From NCBI RefSeq assembly GCF_004322855.1, contig NZ_CP036402.1, positions 1,860,001 to 1,924,000 of the forward strand: a stretch of DNA of 64,000 nucleotides. Direction: 5' to 3'. The notes beneath the pieces are model-generated. The model saw only the letters and a program-made list of their open reading frames with translations, was not told where the DNA came from and did no database searches. The DNA comes from Egibacter rhizosphaerae (lineage in GTDB: Bacteria; Actinomycetota; Nitriliruptoria; Euzebyales; Egibacteraceae). The position numbers and the translations under genes were made by a program. Shown here piece after piece: positions 54,463 to 63,847 of the stretch; positions within the stretch are counted from its first letter, which is position 1, and each line of letters begins with the position of its first letter.

Positions 54463-55008
54463 TCAGGCCACCCCCTCGAGCCGGGCGTGGTGCTGCTGGC
54501 GGTCGGCGAGCCACGCGGTGACCTCGGCGCGCTGCCAGCGTCGCTGCCCGGAGGCGGGCGCCGACCCGCCGAAGGCCTGGGGCAGGGTCGCGACGGTGAT
54601 CGGGGTGGGAAGCTCGCCCTGCTCCCAGATCCGGGCCGCGGCCCACTTCTTGATGGTGTCGAACGGCAGCCCGAGCGCGGCGGCGAGCCCGCGCGTGTCG
54701 AGCAGCGCGCAGCCGGCCAGCGGCGCGAGCGGGGTTTGGCGGGGCGTGGCGCCGGCGGCGTGGTGGCGGCGCGCCAGCCAGTCATCCAGCTCGGCGGTGC
54801 GCACCGTGAGCCGCCCGGCCCATGGCGCAGCGGCCGAGCCGGGGCCGATCCACAGCGGCTCGGGGATCGCGTCGTCGAACCACGCGGCGGCGTTGACAAG
54901 ATCGGCGAAGTGCTCGCGGCTGACGCCGAGCAGGCCGATGAGCTCGCCGCGGTCGACCAGCAGCGGCACCGAAGGGGTCTGGTTTGCGGTGGTGGTGTGT
55001 TCGCACAT
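54463..55008 (-). CDS. AlpA/excisionase-like DNA-binding protein
   Basis: A protein of 181 residues with repeated winged-helix/excisionase-type segments: ELIGLLGVSREHFADLV near the start, GLAAALGLPFDTIKKWAAAR in the middle and QRRWQRAEVTAWLADRQQ at the end. AlpA-type proteins direct excision or control integrase expression. It is the gene nearest attR and is followed by the integrase one base after its stop, making an excisionase-integrase operon. The start ATG is at 55008. The promoter lies in the 270 bases before the tRNA. Confidence 0.76.
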   Translation of the reverse strand: MCEHTTTANQTPSVPLLVDRGELIGLLGVSREHFADLVNAAAWFDDAIPEPLWIGPGSAAAPWAGRLTVRTAELDDWLARRHHAAGATPRQTPLAPLAGCALLDTRGLAAALGLPFDTIKKWAAARIWEQGELPTPITVATLPQAFGGSAPASGQRRWQRAEVTAWLADRQQHHARLEGVA

Positions 55009-55284
55009 GCCGGGACCGGTGCGAGCTCTGCGACCGGTGACAACCGGCGGCCACCACCCCGCGCGTGCCCTTCCCCCGCGCCCCCCGGGACGGGGATGGG
55101 CGCGCGGGTCGCCGCCCGCCCGCCGGCGGTGGCCCGCGGCGGGCTCGGCTGTGTCGCAGCTGTGTCGCGGCTGTGTCGCGGTGGGCATCGGCGCACCCCG
55201 TTATGGGTGCCCGCCGACCCGCCGAGAGGAGCCCGATACGCGTGTGACCAGGGCGAACGCGCCCTGGTCACACCGTGGATCGAA

Positions 55285-55360
<76 letters not shown>

Positions 55361-55515
55361 GTGCGGGGAACCGCATTCCGAGAGGCTAGCGCACGGCGAC
55401 ATCACTCGCACCGAGCGGACACCGGCTCGGAACGGTGCCCATGCGGGCGCACACCACACCGCGAGGAGGAGATCCACGCCGGTGAACCGCCGCTGCGAGT
55501 CGCGCGACGACCGCC

Positions 55516-56334
55516 TTACTTCCGGTCGTGCACCACCACCGTCGGACACTGGGCGTACTGGGCGACCTGCATGCCGACCGAGCCGAGCAACATGCCGGCG
55601 AACCCGCCGCGCCCGCGCGAGCCGAGGACCACCGTGCGGGCCTCCGAGCTGCGATTGATGAGCACCTCGGCAGGCGTACCCGTGAGCGGCTGCTCCTCCA
55701 CCGCCACCCCATCGGGGATGCGCTGCCGTGCTTGCTCCATCACGCGGTCCCGGCCGTGAGGCTTCGGGTCGGGATCGGCGTAGAGCACCACGACCGTCCC
55801 ACCGCTCACCTGCACCTCCTGAACGGCCCAGTCCAGCGCCGGCGCCGCATGGTCGGACCCGTCGAACCCGACGAGCACGTGCCCGCCCTCCCCGAGCGGC
55901 TCGGCGCCGCGCTCGGGCCCGGGCACGATGGCCACCGCCCCGGACGCGTTGCTCAGCAGCTGCATGCTCACCGACCCGATCACGAGGCCGAAGAACCCGC
56001 CCACTCCGCGGCTGGCGCTGACGAGTAGGTCGGCGCCCTCGCCCGCGTCGAGCAGCGCCTTCGCGACGTTGCCCTCCCGCACTGGCCGCACCTCACGCTT
56101 GACCGGCACGTCGACGTCGCCGAGGTCCGCGAGCGCCTGGTCGGCGATCTTCTCGGCCCTCTGCTGGGACTCGGTCGAGACCTGCTCCGCGGTCGCGGAA
56201 CCCAGGCCTTCCGGGGTCACGTAGGCGTGCACGGCAGTTACGCCCCCACCACGATGCCGCGCCAGGTCCACCGCCCACCGCAGCGCACGATCGGCACCGG
56301 TCGATGCGTCGATTCCCACCACCGCGGTCCACAT
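55516..56334 (-). CDS. Universal stress protein with two USP domains
   Basis: A protein of 272 residues with two tandem USP domains. The first (1-140) ends in ASRGVGGFFGLVIGSVS. The second (about 150-272) opens with HVLVGFDGSDHAAPALDWA and ends in GSRGRGGFAGMLLGSVG. Both show the G-x2-G-x9-G-S/T ATP-binding pattern. Such tandem proteins in actinobacteria respond to hypoxia and other stress. AGAGGTGATCGCG precedes the ATG at 56334. A perfect 8-bp inverted repeat with an 8-base loop at 56353-56376 lies just upstream and could be an operator. Confidence 0.92.
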   Translation of the reverse strand: MWTAVVGIDASTGADRALRWAVDLARHRGGGVTAVHAYVTPEGLGSATAEQVSTESQQRAEKIADQALADLGDVDVPVKREVRPVREGNVAKALLDAGEGADLLVSASRGVGGFFGLVIGSVSMQLLSNASGAVAIVPGPERGAEPLGEGGHVLVGFDGSDHAAPALDWAVQEVQVSGGTVVVLYADPDPKPHGRDRVMEQARQRIPDGVAVEEQPLTGTPAEVLINRSSEARTVVLGSRGRGGFAGMLLGSVGMQVAQYAQCPTVVVHDRK

Positions 56335-56699
56335 CGCGATCACCTCTCCTCGGATGCCGGCGCCGTCTCCGGCATCGTGCTCTCTCGTCTGCAGCGCGTG
56401 CACTCTGCATCCTCTCAGGAAGATGGCCTGGAGGTGGAGTGCCCGGAACGCCGGAATGACCCTATTACTCGGCCCGTTGGTCCCGGTTCGTCGCATGGAA
56501 CCGGCCACGCCGCGCGCAGCGGTTGTCCGGCCGAGGCTGCAAGCGTCGCCTCACGCGGGAAGGCTCGGGGCTGCTGGTGCGTTCACGACCGAGGAACAAG
56601 GCCGTCCCATCGCCACACGGGCACCACGCGCCCTGGCGCGAGTGCGGTCGACCCCTGTCGGGCTTATGGTCCGCGACACGTTCGAGACGAGAAGGAGCC
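56335..56699. other. Divergent intergenic region (usp and ABC exporter promoters)
   Basis: No supported gene in 365 bases. GATGCCGG at 56353-56360 and CCGGCATC at 56369-56376 form an inverted repeat 19 bases before the usp start, a possible operator or 5'-UTR hairpin. AAGGAG precedes the ABC gene on the other side. Confidence 0.5.
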
Positions 56700-57776
56700 A
56701 TGGCGGTCATCAGCGCCCGCGGCCTGCGGAAGGCCTATGGAGACACGGTCGCCCTCGACGGGGTGGACCTCGACGTGGCGGCTGGCACGGTGCTCGGCCT
56801 GCTGGGGCCGAACGGCGCCGGCAAGACGACCGCCGTGCGGGTGCTCACCACCCTGCTGCGCCCGGACGCGGGTGAGGCGACGGTCGCGGGCGTCGACGTG
56901 ACCGGTGACCCGCACGGGGTGCGGCGTCAGATCGGGCTCGCCGGCCAGTACGCGGCCGTGGACGAGAACCTGACCGGGCGCGAGAACCTCCGCATGGTCG
57001 GGAGGCTGTACCACCTGGGCCGCGACCCCGCCCGCGCCCGGGCCGACGAGCTGCTCGAGCAGTTCGCCCTGACCGACGCCGCCGACCGACTCGTGCGCAC
57101 CTACTCGGGCGGGATGCGCCGCCGTCTCGACCTGGCCGCGAGCCTCGTGGCCAACCCACCGGTGCTGTTCCTCGACGAGCCGACCACCGGCCTCGACCCG
57201 CGCAGCCGGCTCGCCTTGTGGGACCTCATCGAGTCGCTCGTCGACGCCGGCACGACGGTCCTGCTGACGACGCAGTACCTGGAGGAGGCCGACCGGCTCG
57301 CCGACCGCATCGCCGTCATCGACCAGGGCCGGGTCATCGCCGAGGGCACCAGCGACCAGCTCAAGGACCGCGTCGGAGGCGCCGTCGTCGAGGCGCGCGT
57401 GGCGCCGGACGACGAGGCTCGCGCCCGTGACGCGCTCGAGGCACTGGGCACCGGCGCCTGCCACCGCACCGAGGACGGGCACCTGACGGTCCCCGCCAAC
57501 GGGACGACCGACGTGGCCGCCGCCGCCCGAGGGCTCGAGGGCGCAGGCATCGACGCGATCGAGCTCGGACTGCGCCGCCCGACGCTCGACGATGTCTTCC
57601 TCGCGCTGACCGGCCGGGCAGCCGCGGAGGTCTCGGTGCCGCCGTCGCGCAACGGGGAGGGACCCGACGCAGCGGCCGAGTCGGGGGAGGCAGCGCTGCA
57701 CGGCACCGCGGTGGGGCCCCACCATGCCGGTACGGGCGACGGCGGTCCCGACGGATCCAACGGGAGGGGCGCGTGA
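56700..57776 (+). CDS. ABC exporter ATP-binding protein (DrrA type)
   Basis: A protein of 358 residues. Walker A is GPNGAGKTTAVR, the signature is YSGGMRRRLDLA, Walker B is VLFLDEPTTGLD, and the H-loop region is TTQYLEEADRLADRIAVID. The C-terminal 100 residues (AVVEARVAPDDEARARD and RPTLDDVFLALTG) are the DrrA-type extension of daunorubicin-resistance family exporters. ATG 56700 follows AAGGAG. It overlaps the permease gene by GTGA. The substrate is unknown; this family exports antibiotics, lipids or other hydrophobic compounds. Confidence 0.93.
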   Translation: MAVISARGLRKAYGDTVALDGVDLDVAAGTVLGLLGPNGAGKTTAVRVLTTLLRPDAGEATVAGVDVTGDPHGVRRQIGLAGQYAAVDENLTGRENLRMVGRLYHLGRDPARARADELLEQFALTDAADRLVRTYSGGMRRRLDLAASLVANPPVLFLDEPTTGLDPRSRLALWDLIESLVDAGTTVLLTTQYLEEADRLADRIAVIDQGRVIAEGTSDQLKDRVGGAVVEARVAPDDEARARDALEALGTGACHRTEDGHLTVPANGTTDVAAAARGLEGAGIDAIELGLRRPTLDDVFLALTGRAAAEVSVPPSRNGEGPDAAAESGEAALHGTAVGPHHAGTGDGGPDGSNGRGA

Positions 57777-58642
57777 GCCTCGACACCTCACCCACCGCCG
57801 CGAGCCCCGGGCCCCCGGCCGGAACCGCGCAACGGCCGGGTCTGCCCGAGCGCCTGCGCTGGGAGATCAGCGACGCGCTCGTGGTCACCTGGCGCAATCT
57901 GATGCGCTGGGTCCGCCTGCCGCGGCTGCTCGTCGTGTCGACGATCCAGCCGATCATGTTCGTGCTGCTGTTCAACTTCGTGTTCGGCTCGGCGATCCAG
58001 ATCCCGGGCGTCGACGGGTACATCGAGTACCTCCTGCCCGGGATCTACGCGCAGGCCGTCGCGTTCGGGGCGGTGCAGACCGGCGTGGCCCTCGCCGAGG
58101 ACCTCGAGCAGGGCGTGATCGACCGGCTGCGCTCGCTGCCGATGAGCCGCTCGGCGGTGTTGGCGGGCCGGACGCTCGCGGACACCCTCCGCGCGGGCTT
58201 CGTCGTCCTGCTGATGACCGGGGTCGGCGTGCTCGTCGGGTTCCGGTTCCAGACGGGGATCTGGTCCGTGCTCGCCGCGTTCGCGATCATCGTCGTGTTC
58301 GCGCACGCGCTCGCGTGGGTCTCCGCTTGGGTCGGACTCACCTCGAAGGGCGCGGAGACCGCGCAGGCGACGAGTTTCGTGTGGGTCTTCCCGCTCGTGT
58401 TCGCCTCGAGCGCGTTCGTACCACCGGCGGCGATGCCCGACTGGCTCGCGACGTTCGCGCTGGTCAACCCGATCAGCTCGGTGGTCGACATGGCCCGCAT
58501 CCTCATGCTCGGCCAGCCCGCCATCGACATCCTCGAGATGAGCCCGGGCTTCGCGTTCGCGCGCGTGACCGTCTGGGTCGTAGTGCTGCTCGCGATCTTC
58601 GTGCCGCTGGCGGTCAGCCGTTACCGTCGCGCCGCCGAGTGA
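57773..58642 (+). CDS. ABC-2 type permease (DrrB type)
   Basis: A protein of 289 residues from GTG 57773, overlapping the ATPase gene by four bases. It has six predicted helices, for example LLVVSTIQPIMFVLLFNFVF, AVAFGAVQTGVALAEDLEQG and SFVWVFPLVFASSAFVPPAA, as in ABC-2 permeases. EDLEQGVIDRLRSLPMSRSA is the conserved cytosolic coupling loop. It makes a DrrAB-like exporter with the preceding gene. Confidence 0.92.
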   Translation: MSLDTSPTAASPGPPAGTAQRPGLPERLRWEISDALVVTWRNLMRWVRLPRLLVVSTIQPIMFVLLFNFVFGSAIQIPGVDGYIEYLLPGIYAQAVAFGAVQTGVALAEDLEQGVIDRLRSLPMSRSAVLAGRTLADTLRAGFVVLLMTGVGVLVGFRFQTGIWSVLAAFAIIVVFAHALAWVSAWVGLTSKGAETAQATSFVWVFPLVFASSAFVPPAAMPDWLATFALVNPISSVVDMARILMLGQPAIDILEMSPGFAFARVTVWVVVLLAIFVPLAVSRYRRAAE

Positions 58643-58653
58643 TCGGCGGCGCG
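58628..58653 (+). terminator. Hairpin between convergent genes
   Basis: An 11-bp perfect stem (CGCGCCGCCGA / TCGGCGGCGCG) with a four-base loop that contains the stop codon of the permease gene. No T-run follows, as is common for GC-rich actinobacteria. It lies just before the end of the convergent metallopeptidase gene (58673) and could stop transcription from both sides. Confidence 0.5.
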
Positions 58654-58672
58654 ACGAGTGGCGGCGCGGCGC

Positions 58673-61600
58673 TCAGTCGTCGAGCCGCAGCGTCCCGGCG
58701 GCGGTGAACTGGACCGCCCCGTCGCTGTAGCTGGTCGACAGGTCCGTGAACTCCTCACAGCCGAAGGTGACGCTCTCGCCGTCGTCGGATAGAACGCCGT
58801 CCAGGGGTCGTCCCTCGCGGCCGGTGGGAAGGTGGGTCCCGCTGTCGGGGCGTACACCATCCCCGGCGTCGGGCCAGAGCACGCCGCCATCGACGCACTG
58901 CACCCGCAGGTTCTCGGTGCCCTCGGACACGGTCGTCTCGTAGAGCAGGTCGGCGTACGAGATGATCGGCCGAACGTGCACCTCGCGGTAGCCGACCTCC
59001 ACCTGCAGGTCGACGGTGACAGTCCCGTCGTCGTCCACGAACACCGTCGGCTCGTACCCCGGGGACAGGTCCTCGCCGGCCACCGATCCCGAGTGCGCGT
59101 ACGTGCGCTGGCGGGTGCCGCACGCACCCCCCGGACTGGGGCAACCCTCCCAGCTGGTGGCACCGCTCACGTGCACGCGGCTGCCACTCGCGTCGTACTC
59201 GACCCCGATCTGCTCCCGCATCTCGGGCGACAGCGCCGGATGGTCGTACACCGGCTGCGGGTCCTCGGCCCGGATGAACCAGTGGGCACGCCACCGGACG
59301 TGGGAGTCCTCGGTGATCGGGATCGACTGCATGTTGCGGTAGGAGCCCTCGAAGTCCATGTCGAGGGTCCCTTCGAACGGGGGGCACGGCGGCCCTTGCG
59401 GCTCCACGGTGATCGACCCGTCGGCCAGCGCGCCCTCCTCCAGGGACGCGTTGCTCGTCACGATGTAGAGGTCACGGGGATCGCAGAAGCCGCGTCCGTC
59501 GGGCTCGTCGAGCGACACCCGGCGGTACAGACCGGTGTCCCGGTCGCGCAGGATGCCCTGGACGCGAACGTCCTCGTCGTCGACCAGCTCGTCGTCCGCG
59601 GTGATGACGACCTCGCCCTCGGAGGCGACGTCGCCGCCGACCTCGACGTGGTCGTAGCGCATCGACCGGCCGGGCACCCCCGCGGGCGCGCCTGAGGTGC
59701 CCCAGTCCGCGAGGTCGATCTCCACGTGGTCGCCACCGGCCTCGAGCGCGTGCCGCTGGCCGGGCAGGTCCGGCTCCAGGTCGTCGGGGAAGCCCGGCGC
59801 GACGTCGGCGAACCGCGGCGTGACCGGGTCGCCGGGCAGGTCGAGGTTGGAGGCGCGCACCGCGAACTCGTGGAAGTGGTCGGCGAAGGCGAACGCTTCG
59901 TCGAGCTCCTCCACGATGCGGACGTCGTCGGCCTGGTTCGCGAGGTCGGCCCACGACTGATGAACGAGTTCGGCGGCCGCCGTCTGCTCCATCATGACCG
60001 GCCACAGATACGCGCCGTAGGCGTCGCGCTCGTCGAGCGGCGCAACGGTGGGCATGAAGTCCCCGACCGCGTCCTCGTGGAACTCGCGCAGTACCTCGTG
60101 GTCCTCGGGGAAGTGGGGCAGCATCGCCCAGCTCGCGCTGGCCTCGTAGTACCAGCGATCGTCCAGCGAGTGGTGGTGGGCGTACTGGAGCACGTGGTAC
60201 AGCTCGTGGGCCGCGACGCCCCGCAACTCGCCGGGGTCGTCGAGCAGGTCTCGGCGCAGAAGCATCATCCCGCTCGACGAGGTGCCGACCGACGGATGGT
60301 CGGTCGGCTCCACGGCGGCCGCCGCGCCGCGCGGGGCCCGCGGCGACCCGACCGCGTCGGCGATCTCGCCCGAGGGCATCACGAAGACCTCGATCCGGTC
60401 CTGCGGCGGGTCGGCGGCGGGATCGAGCTCGGGTGGTCCCAGGCCGTCGGGTACATCCCGGGTCAGCGGCTCCCACACGGCCTCGAGCTCGGCCGCGACC
60501 GCGTCGGCGTCACCCTGATCGCCGTGGTCCTCGCACATCCAGACCACGAACGGGTGGGTGTCGTGCTCGTGCTCGCGCCACCTGGCCTCCGCGCACGGCG
60601 GCACCAACTCGCTCCCGTCGGCCCGCCCGTGTGCCAGGCTCGAGGTCGCGTCGTCCGCCGTGAACACGCTCGCGGGGTCGTTCGGGGCCGCGAGGTAGGG
60701 CTCGACGGTGTCGCGCACGTCGCCCGGCAAGTCCTCCCACGCCGCCGCGAGCTCGCCTAACACCGCGTGATCCTCCCACTCGCGTCGCTCGCCGGCGTAC
60801 CTGTCGGGCAGCCGGTCGTCGTCGAACCGCGCGAAGAGCCGGTACTGCAGGCCCGTCGCCTCGTCGATGTCTCCCGACGCCACGGCCTCCTCGATCAGCG
60901 CCCGAGTGGTCGTGGGCGTGAGGTCGGGCGGCTGCGGCAGGTTCGCGGGCGCCGCATGGCAGGCGTCGAGCGCGGCCCCGAGGTCCCCGACCGCCGCCGA
61001 CGCGACCGCGGCCTCGCCACCGACGACCCGCGCCGACGTGAGGTCCAAGGCGCAGACCGCGTCCTCCACCGGGGCGGGGATCGCGTCGGGCTGCACGAGC
61101 AGCACCGGGGCGGCTTGCGCCCCGGCGACGGCGCCCGCGGCCAACGCGTCGGGGAAGGCCCACCCGGTCGCGACGTACGCCTCACCACCGGCGCCCACCG
61201 TGTCCTCGGCGATGCGGATCGCGGTCTCCACCCGGTCCGCGCCCGCGATCCGGCGCACCTGCGAGGCGTGGTCGCGCAGCTCACCCAGCACCCCGTCGTC
61301 GACGGCGGCGGGTCCGCCGAGCACGACGATCTCCGATGGCTGCAGCTCGGCGAGCGCATCGGCGGTCGCGTCCGGCAACGTACCCGTCCGGGTCAGCAGG
61401 ATCGGCGCCTCCGCAGCCACAGCCGCCGGTACCCCGGCGAGCGCATCGGGGAAGGCCTCGCCGGTGGCCACGAACACGGTGTCCGTCCCGCCGGGGAAGG
61501 CCGAACGCGCGACCTCAGCGGCCGTGGCGAACCGCTCCGGCCCGGCGACGCGCTCGACCGTCGCCTCCGCCACGGCCCCGAGCTCGGCCTCCACCACTCC

Positions 61601-62044
61601 GTCGACCGCGGCCTCCCCGCCCAGGACCACGAGCCGGTCGGGGTCGAGCCGCTCGAGCTCGTCGTGTGTGGGCTCGGGAACCCCGGCGGCGCGCGTCAGC
61701 AGCAGGGGCGCGTCATCGCGAGCCGCGGCGACCCCGGCCGCGAGCGCATCGGGGAACGCCTCACCCGTGGCGACATAGGCCACCTCCACCGTCCCGTCGA
61801 AGGCGTGGCGGCTGAGCTCGACCGCCGTCTCGTAGCGGTCCGCTCCGGCCAGGCGCGTCACCGGGTCGTCGGACCCCGTGACCCCTGCGCTCTGGGCGCG
61901 AGGCCCTCCGGTGTCCGCACCGGTGGGGGTGTCCCGGTCCGAGCCCGCGGCCGGGCTATGGGCACCCTGCCACGAGGTCGCGAGAAGCAGCGGCAGCGCC
62001 ACGATCAAGCACACGAGCATCACACGGGACCGACGGGAAGCCAT
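58673..62044 (-). CDS. Secreted cell-wall-binding protein with three CWB2 repeats and a zinc-peptidase-like domain
   Basis: A protein of 1123 residues. A signal peptide (MASRRSRVMLVCLIVALPLL) is followed by three cell-wall-binding type 2 repeats starting near residues 61 (VTRLAGADRYETAVELSR), 161 (VERVAGPERFATAAEVAR) and 260 (VRRIAGADRVETAIRIAED). A middle domain contains GVAAHELYHVLQYAHH at about 613, an HExxH zinc-peptidase site, and WYYEASASWAMLPHF downstream as a possible third ligand (Glu). The last 300 residues are beta-rich and have paired cysteines. It probably sits on the outer surface. CWB2 tandem repeats with varied effector domains are abundant in Nitriliruptoria-like actinobacteria. 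Confidence 0.87.
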   Translation of the reverse strand: MASRRSRVMLVCLIVALPLLLATSWQGAHSPAAGSDRDTPTGADTGGPRAQSAGVTGSDDPVTRLAGADRYETAVELSRHAFDGTVEVAYVATGEAFPDALAAGVAAARDDAPLLLTRAAGVPEPTHDELERLDPDRLVVLGGEAAVDGVVEAELGAVAEATVERVAGPERFATAAEVARSAFPGGTDTVFVATGEAFPDALAGVPAAVAAEAPILLTRTGTLPDATADALAELQPSEIVVLGGPAAVDDGVLGELRDHASQVRRIAGADRVETAIRIAEDTVGAGGEAYVATGWAFPDALAAGAVAGAQAAPVLLVQPDAIPAPVEDAVCALDLTSARVVGGEAAVASAAVGDLGAALDACHAAPANLPQPPDLTPTTTRALIEEAVASGDIDEATGLQYRLFARFDDDRLPDRYAGERREWEDHAVLGELAAAWEDLPGDVRDTVEPYLAAPNDPASVFTADDATSSLAHGRADGSELVPPCAEARWREHEHDTHPFVVWMCEDHGDQGDADAVAAELEAVWEPLTRDVPDGLGPPELDPAADPPQDRIEVFVMPSGEIADAVGSPRAPRGAAAAVEPTDHPSVGTSSSGMMLLRRDLLDDPGELRGVAAHELYHVLQYAHHHSLDDRWYYEASASWAMLPHFPEDHEVLREFHEDAVGDFMPTVAPLDERDAYGAYLWPVMMEQTAAAELVHQSWADLANQADDVRIVEELDEAFAFADHFHEFAVRASNLDLPGDPVTPRFADVAPGFPDDLEPDLPGQRHALEAGGDHVEIDLADWGTSGAPAGVPGRSMRYDHVEVGGDVASEGEVVITADDELVDDEDVRVQGILRDRDTGLYRRVSLDEPDGRGFCDPRDLYIVTSNASLEEGALADGSITVEPQGPPCPPFEGTLDMDFEGSYRNMQSIPITEDSHVRWRAHWFIRAEDPQPVYDHPALSPEMREQIGVEYDASGSRVHVSGATSWEGCPSPGGACGTRQRTYAHSGSVAGEDLSPGYEPTVFVDDDGTVTVDLQVEVGYREVHVRPIISYADLLYETTVSEGTENLRVQCVDGGVLWPDAGDGVRPDSGTHLPTGREGRPLDGVLSDDGESVTFGCEEFTDLSTSYSDGAVQFTAAGTLRLDD

Positions 62045-62210
62045 TCCACATCTCCAGGACAGGCGGGGCCACGCAGGTCGTGGGAGTGTCGGCCCACCGT
62101 GTCCCGGCGTTGTCCCGCGAAGCGACCCGCGGGCCACCCCTATCCGGTGGGAGCCCGCGTCCGCACGGCCGCGGACGACCGGTTGGCATGGTCGGGCGAG
62201 CCGCTCGGGT

Positions 62211-63166
62211 TCACCGCGGACGGGTCAGGGCGACCCGAGCCTCCTCAGCCGTGCCGGTTGTCGGCGCCACCCCGTCGAACGACCCGGCGGTTCGACCGTC
62301 CCCGCTGGGTCGCGCCTGCTCGGGACGCCCGTCCTCGGTCCCCGCGGTGGGCGCGAGCGCGCGGACCTGCCCCTCGATCCCGGTGACCGCCTCCGAGGCG
62401 TGGCGCATCCGGCGAACGATGTCCTCGCTCGCGGTCGACTGTTCCTCCACGGCGGCGGCCACGTGCTGTTGCAGCCCGGCGATCTCGTGGACGACCTCCC
62501 CGATGCCGTCGAGAGCTGACGACGTCGCACCTGCCTGCTCGCGGACGTTGCTCACCTGAGCACTGATGCGCTCGGTGGCCGAGGCCGTCTGCTGCGCGAG
62601 CTCCTTGACCTCCCCGGCCACGACGGCGAACCCCTTGCCGGCCTCGCCCGCCCTCGCCGCCTCGATGGTGGCGTTCAGCGCGAGCAGGTTCGTCTGTTCG
62701 GCGATGGTGGCGATCAGGTCGGCGACCTCGCGGATCTCCTCCGACGCGTCGGTCAACCGTTGCACCGTCCCGGACGCGTCGTCGGCGCGGCTGGCGCCGT
62801 GCGTCGCGATCTCGGAGGCGCGTTCGGCGTTGCCGGCCACCTCGGTGATGCTCGCCTCGAGTTCCGCCGCGCTCGTCGCCGCCGTCGAGACCGCCTCGCT
62901 GGCCTGAGCGACCTCGTGGGTGATCGCCTCCGCGCCCTGGGCGACCCGCGCGGCTTGTTGCGCGGACTCCTCCGCTCGTCGCTCCTGGGCCATGGCGCCC
63001 TGCTGGGCCTGCTCGGCCGCGGCCCGCTGGCCGTCCTCTGCGAACCGAGGACGGCGATCAGTGGGACGTGCAGCACCAGTACGGCGGTCAGCAGACGGTG
63101 ACGCCGTTGCAAGGTCGCCTCGGGCAGTGGGTCCCCGCGGGGGATGAGTTCGCGTAGGCGCAGCAT
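62211..63166 (-). pseudogene. Methyl-accepting chemotaxis receptor with internal deletion
   Basis: The N-terminus (ATG 63166, MLRLRELIPRGDPLPEATLQ then RRHRLLTAVLVLHVPLIAVL) is the first membrane helix of a receptor. Reading then changes frame and continues at FAEDGQRAAAEQAQQGAM, which in related receptors lies about 150 residues later, after the remaining transmembrane helices. The signalling domain is intact, including the hairpin tip EQTNLLALNATIEAARAGEA with GKGFAVVAGEVKELA. A deletion of several hundred bases near 63020-63060 thus removed the sensory/membrane part and broke the frame. An internal ATG (about 62998) could still make a soluble signalling fragment. Confidence 0.75.
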
Positions 63167-63344
63167 GGTCCGCGTGCCGGCCCCCGCACCCACCGTCAAC
63201 CGGGGCGTGCGTTCGGCGCTCGCCCGATGACAACGGCGTCCTCTGCGAGCAGCCCGTCAGAGGACGCCGCGAAGCCGCCGAGGACATGCCGCGTCAGGGC
63301 GAGGCTGCCCGCGCACTCGGGCCCCGGACGGCGGGAAGGGATGG

Positions 63345-63433
63345 CGGAGGCTGAGGGATTCGAACCCTCGAGGAGCCGGAGCTCCAACGGGATTAGCAAT
63401 CCCGCGCCATAGACCAGACTAGGCGAAGCCTCC
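63345..63433 (-). tRNA. tRNA-Ser(GCT)
   Basis: An 89-base class II tRNA on the minus strand. The acceptor is GGAGGCT/AGCCTCC, and the anticodon stem CGGGA/TCCCG has loop TTGCTAA (GCT). The long variable arm is GGAGCTCCGGCTCC-like, and the T-loop TTCGAAT. CCA is not encoded. Confidence 0.95.
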
Positions 63434-63561
63434 AATGCCCTGCCGCGCAGAGCATCGGCGAGTGTAGCCACGTCTCCTCGTGCCCGCGACCGTGCTCGCA
63501 CAGTCTCGACAGCGGCCATGGACCTGCCCTCATCCGTCCGACTTCCTACACTGCCGTCTCT

Positions 63562-63649
63562 GGAGGCGTGGCCGAGCGGACGAAGGCAGCGGTCTTGAAA
63601 ACCGCCGGGCACTTCGTGTGTCCCGTGGGTTCGAATCCCACCGCCTCCG
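63562..63649 (+). tRNA. tRNA-Ser(TGA)
   Basis: An 88-base class II tRNA. The acceptor is GGAGGCG/CGCCTCC, and the anticodon stem GCGGT/ACCGC has loop CTTGAAA (TGA). The extended variable arm is GGGCACTTCGTGTGTCCC, and the T-loop TTCGAAT. It is divergent from the tRNA-Ser(GCT) gene 130 bases away. Confidence 0.95.
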
Positions 63650-63847
63650 CCGCGCCAGCCAGCACGTTGACAGGGCAACCTGGCGGTGGTGGCCGCTCAC
63701 GAAGGAAGCTACGTAGTGTCAGGCAGCCACGGCCGAGCTCCCTCGCACAACGCGACATCGGCGTCGGGCAGTTCCTCTACATCACCAACCCGTTGCTGCG
63801 CAGCTTCAGCGAGAGTGGGTAACGGAGACAACGAGGAGGGCCAGCGT

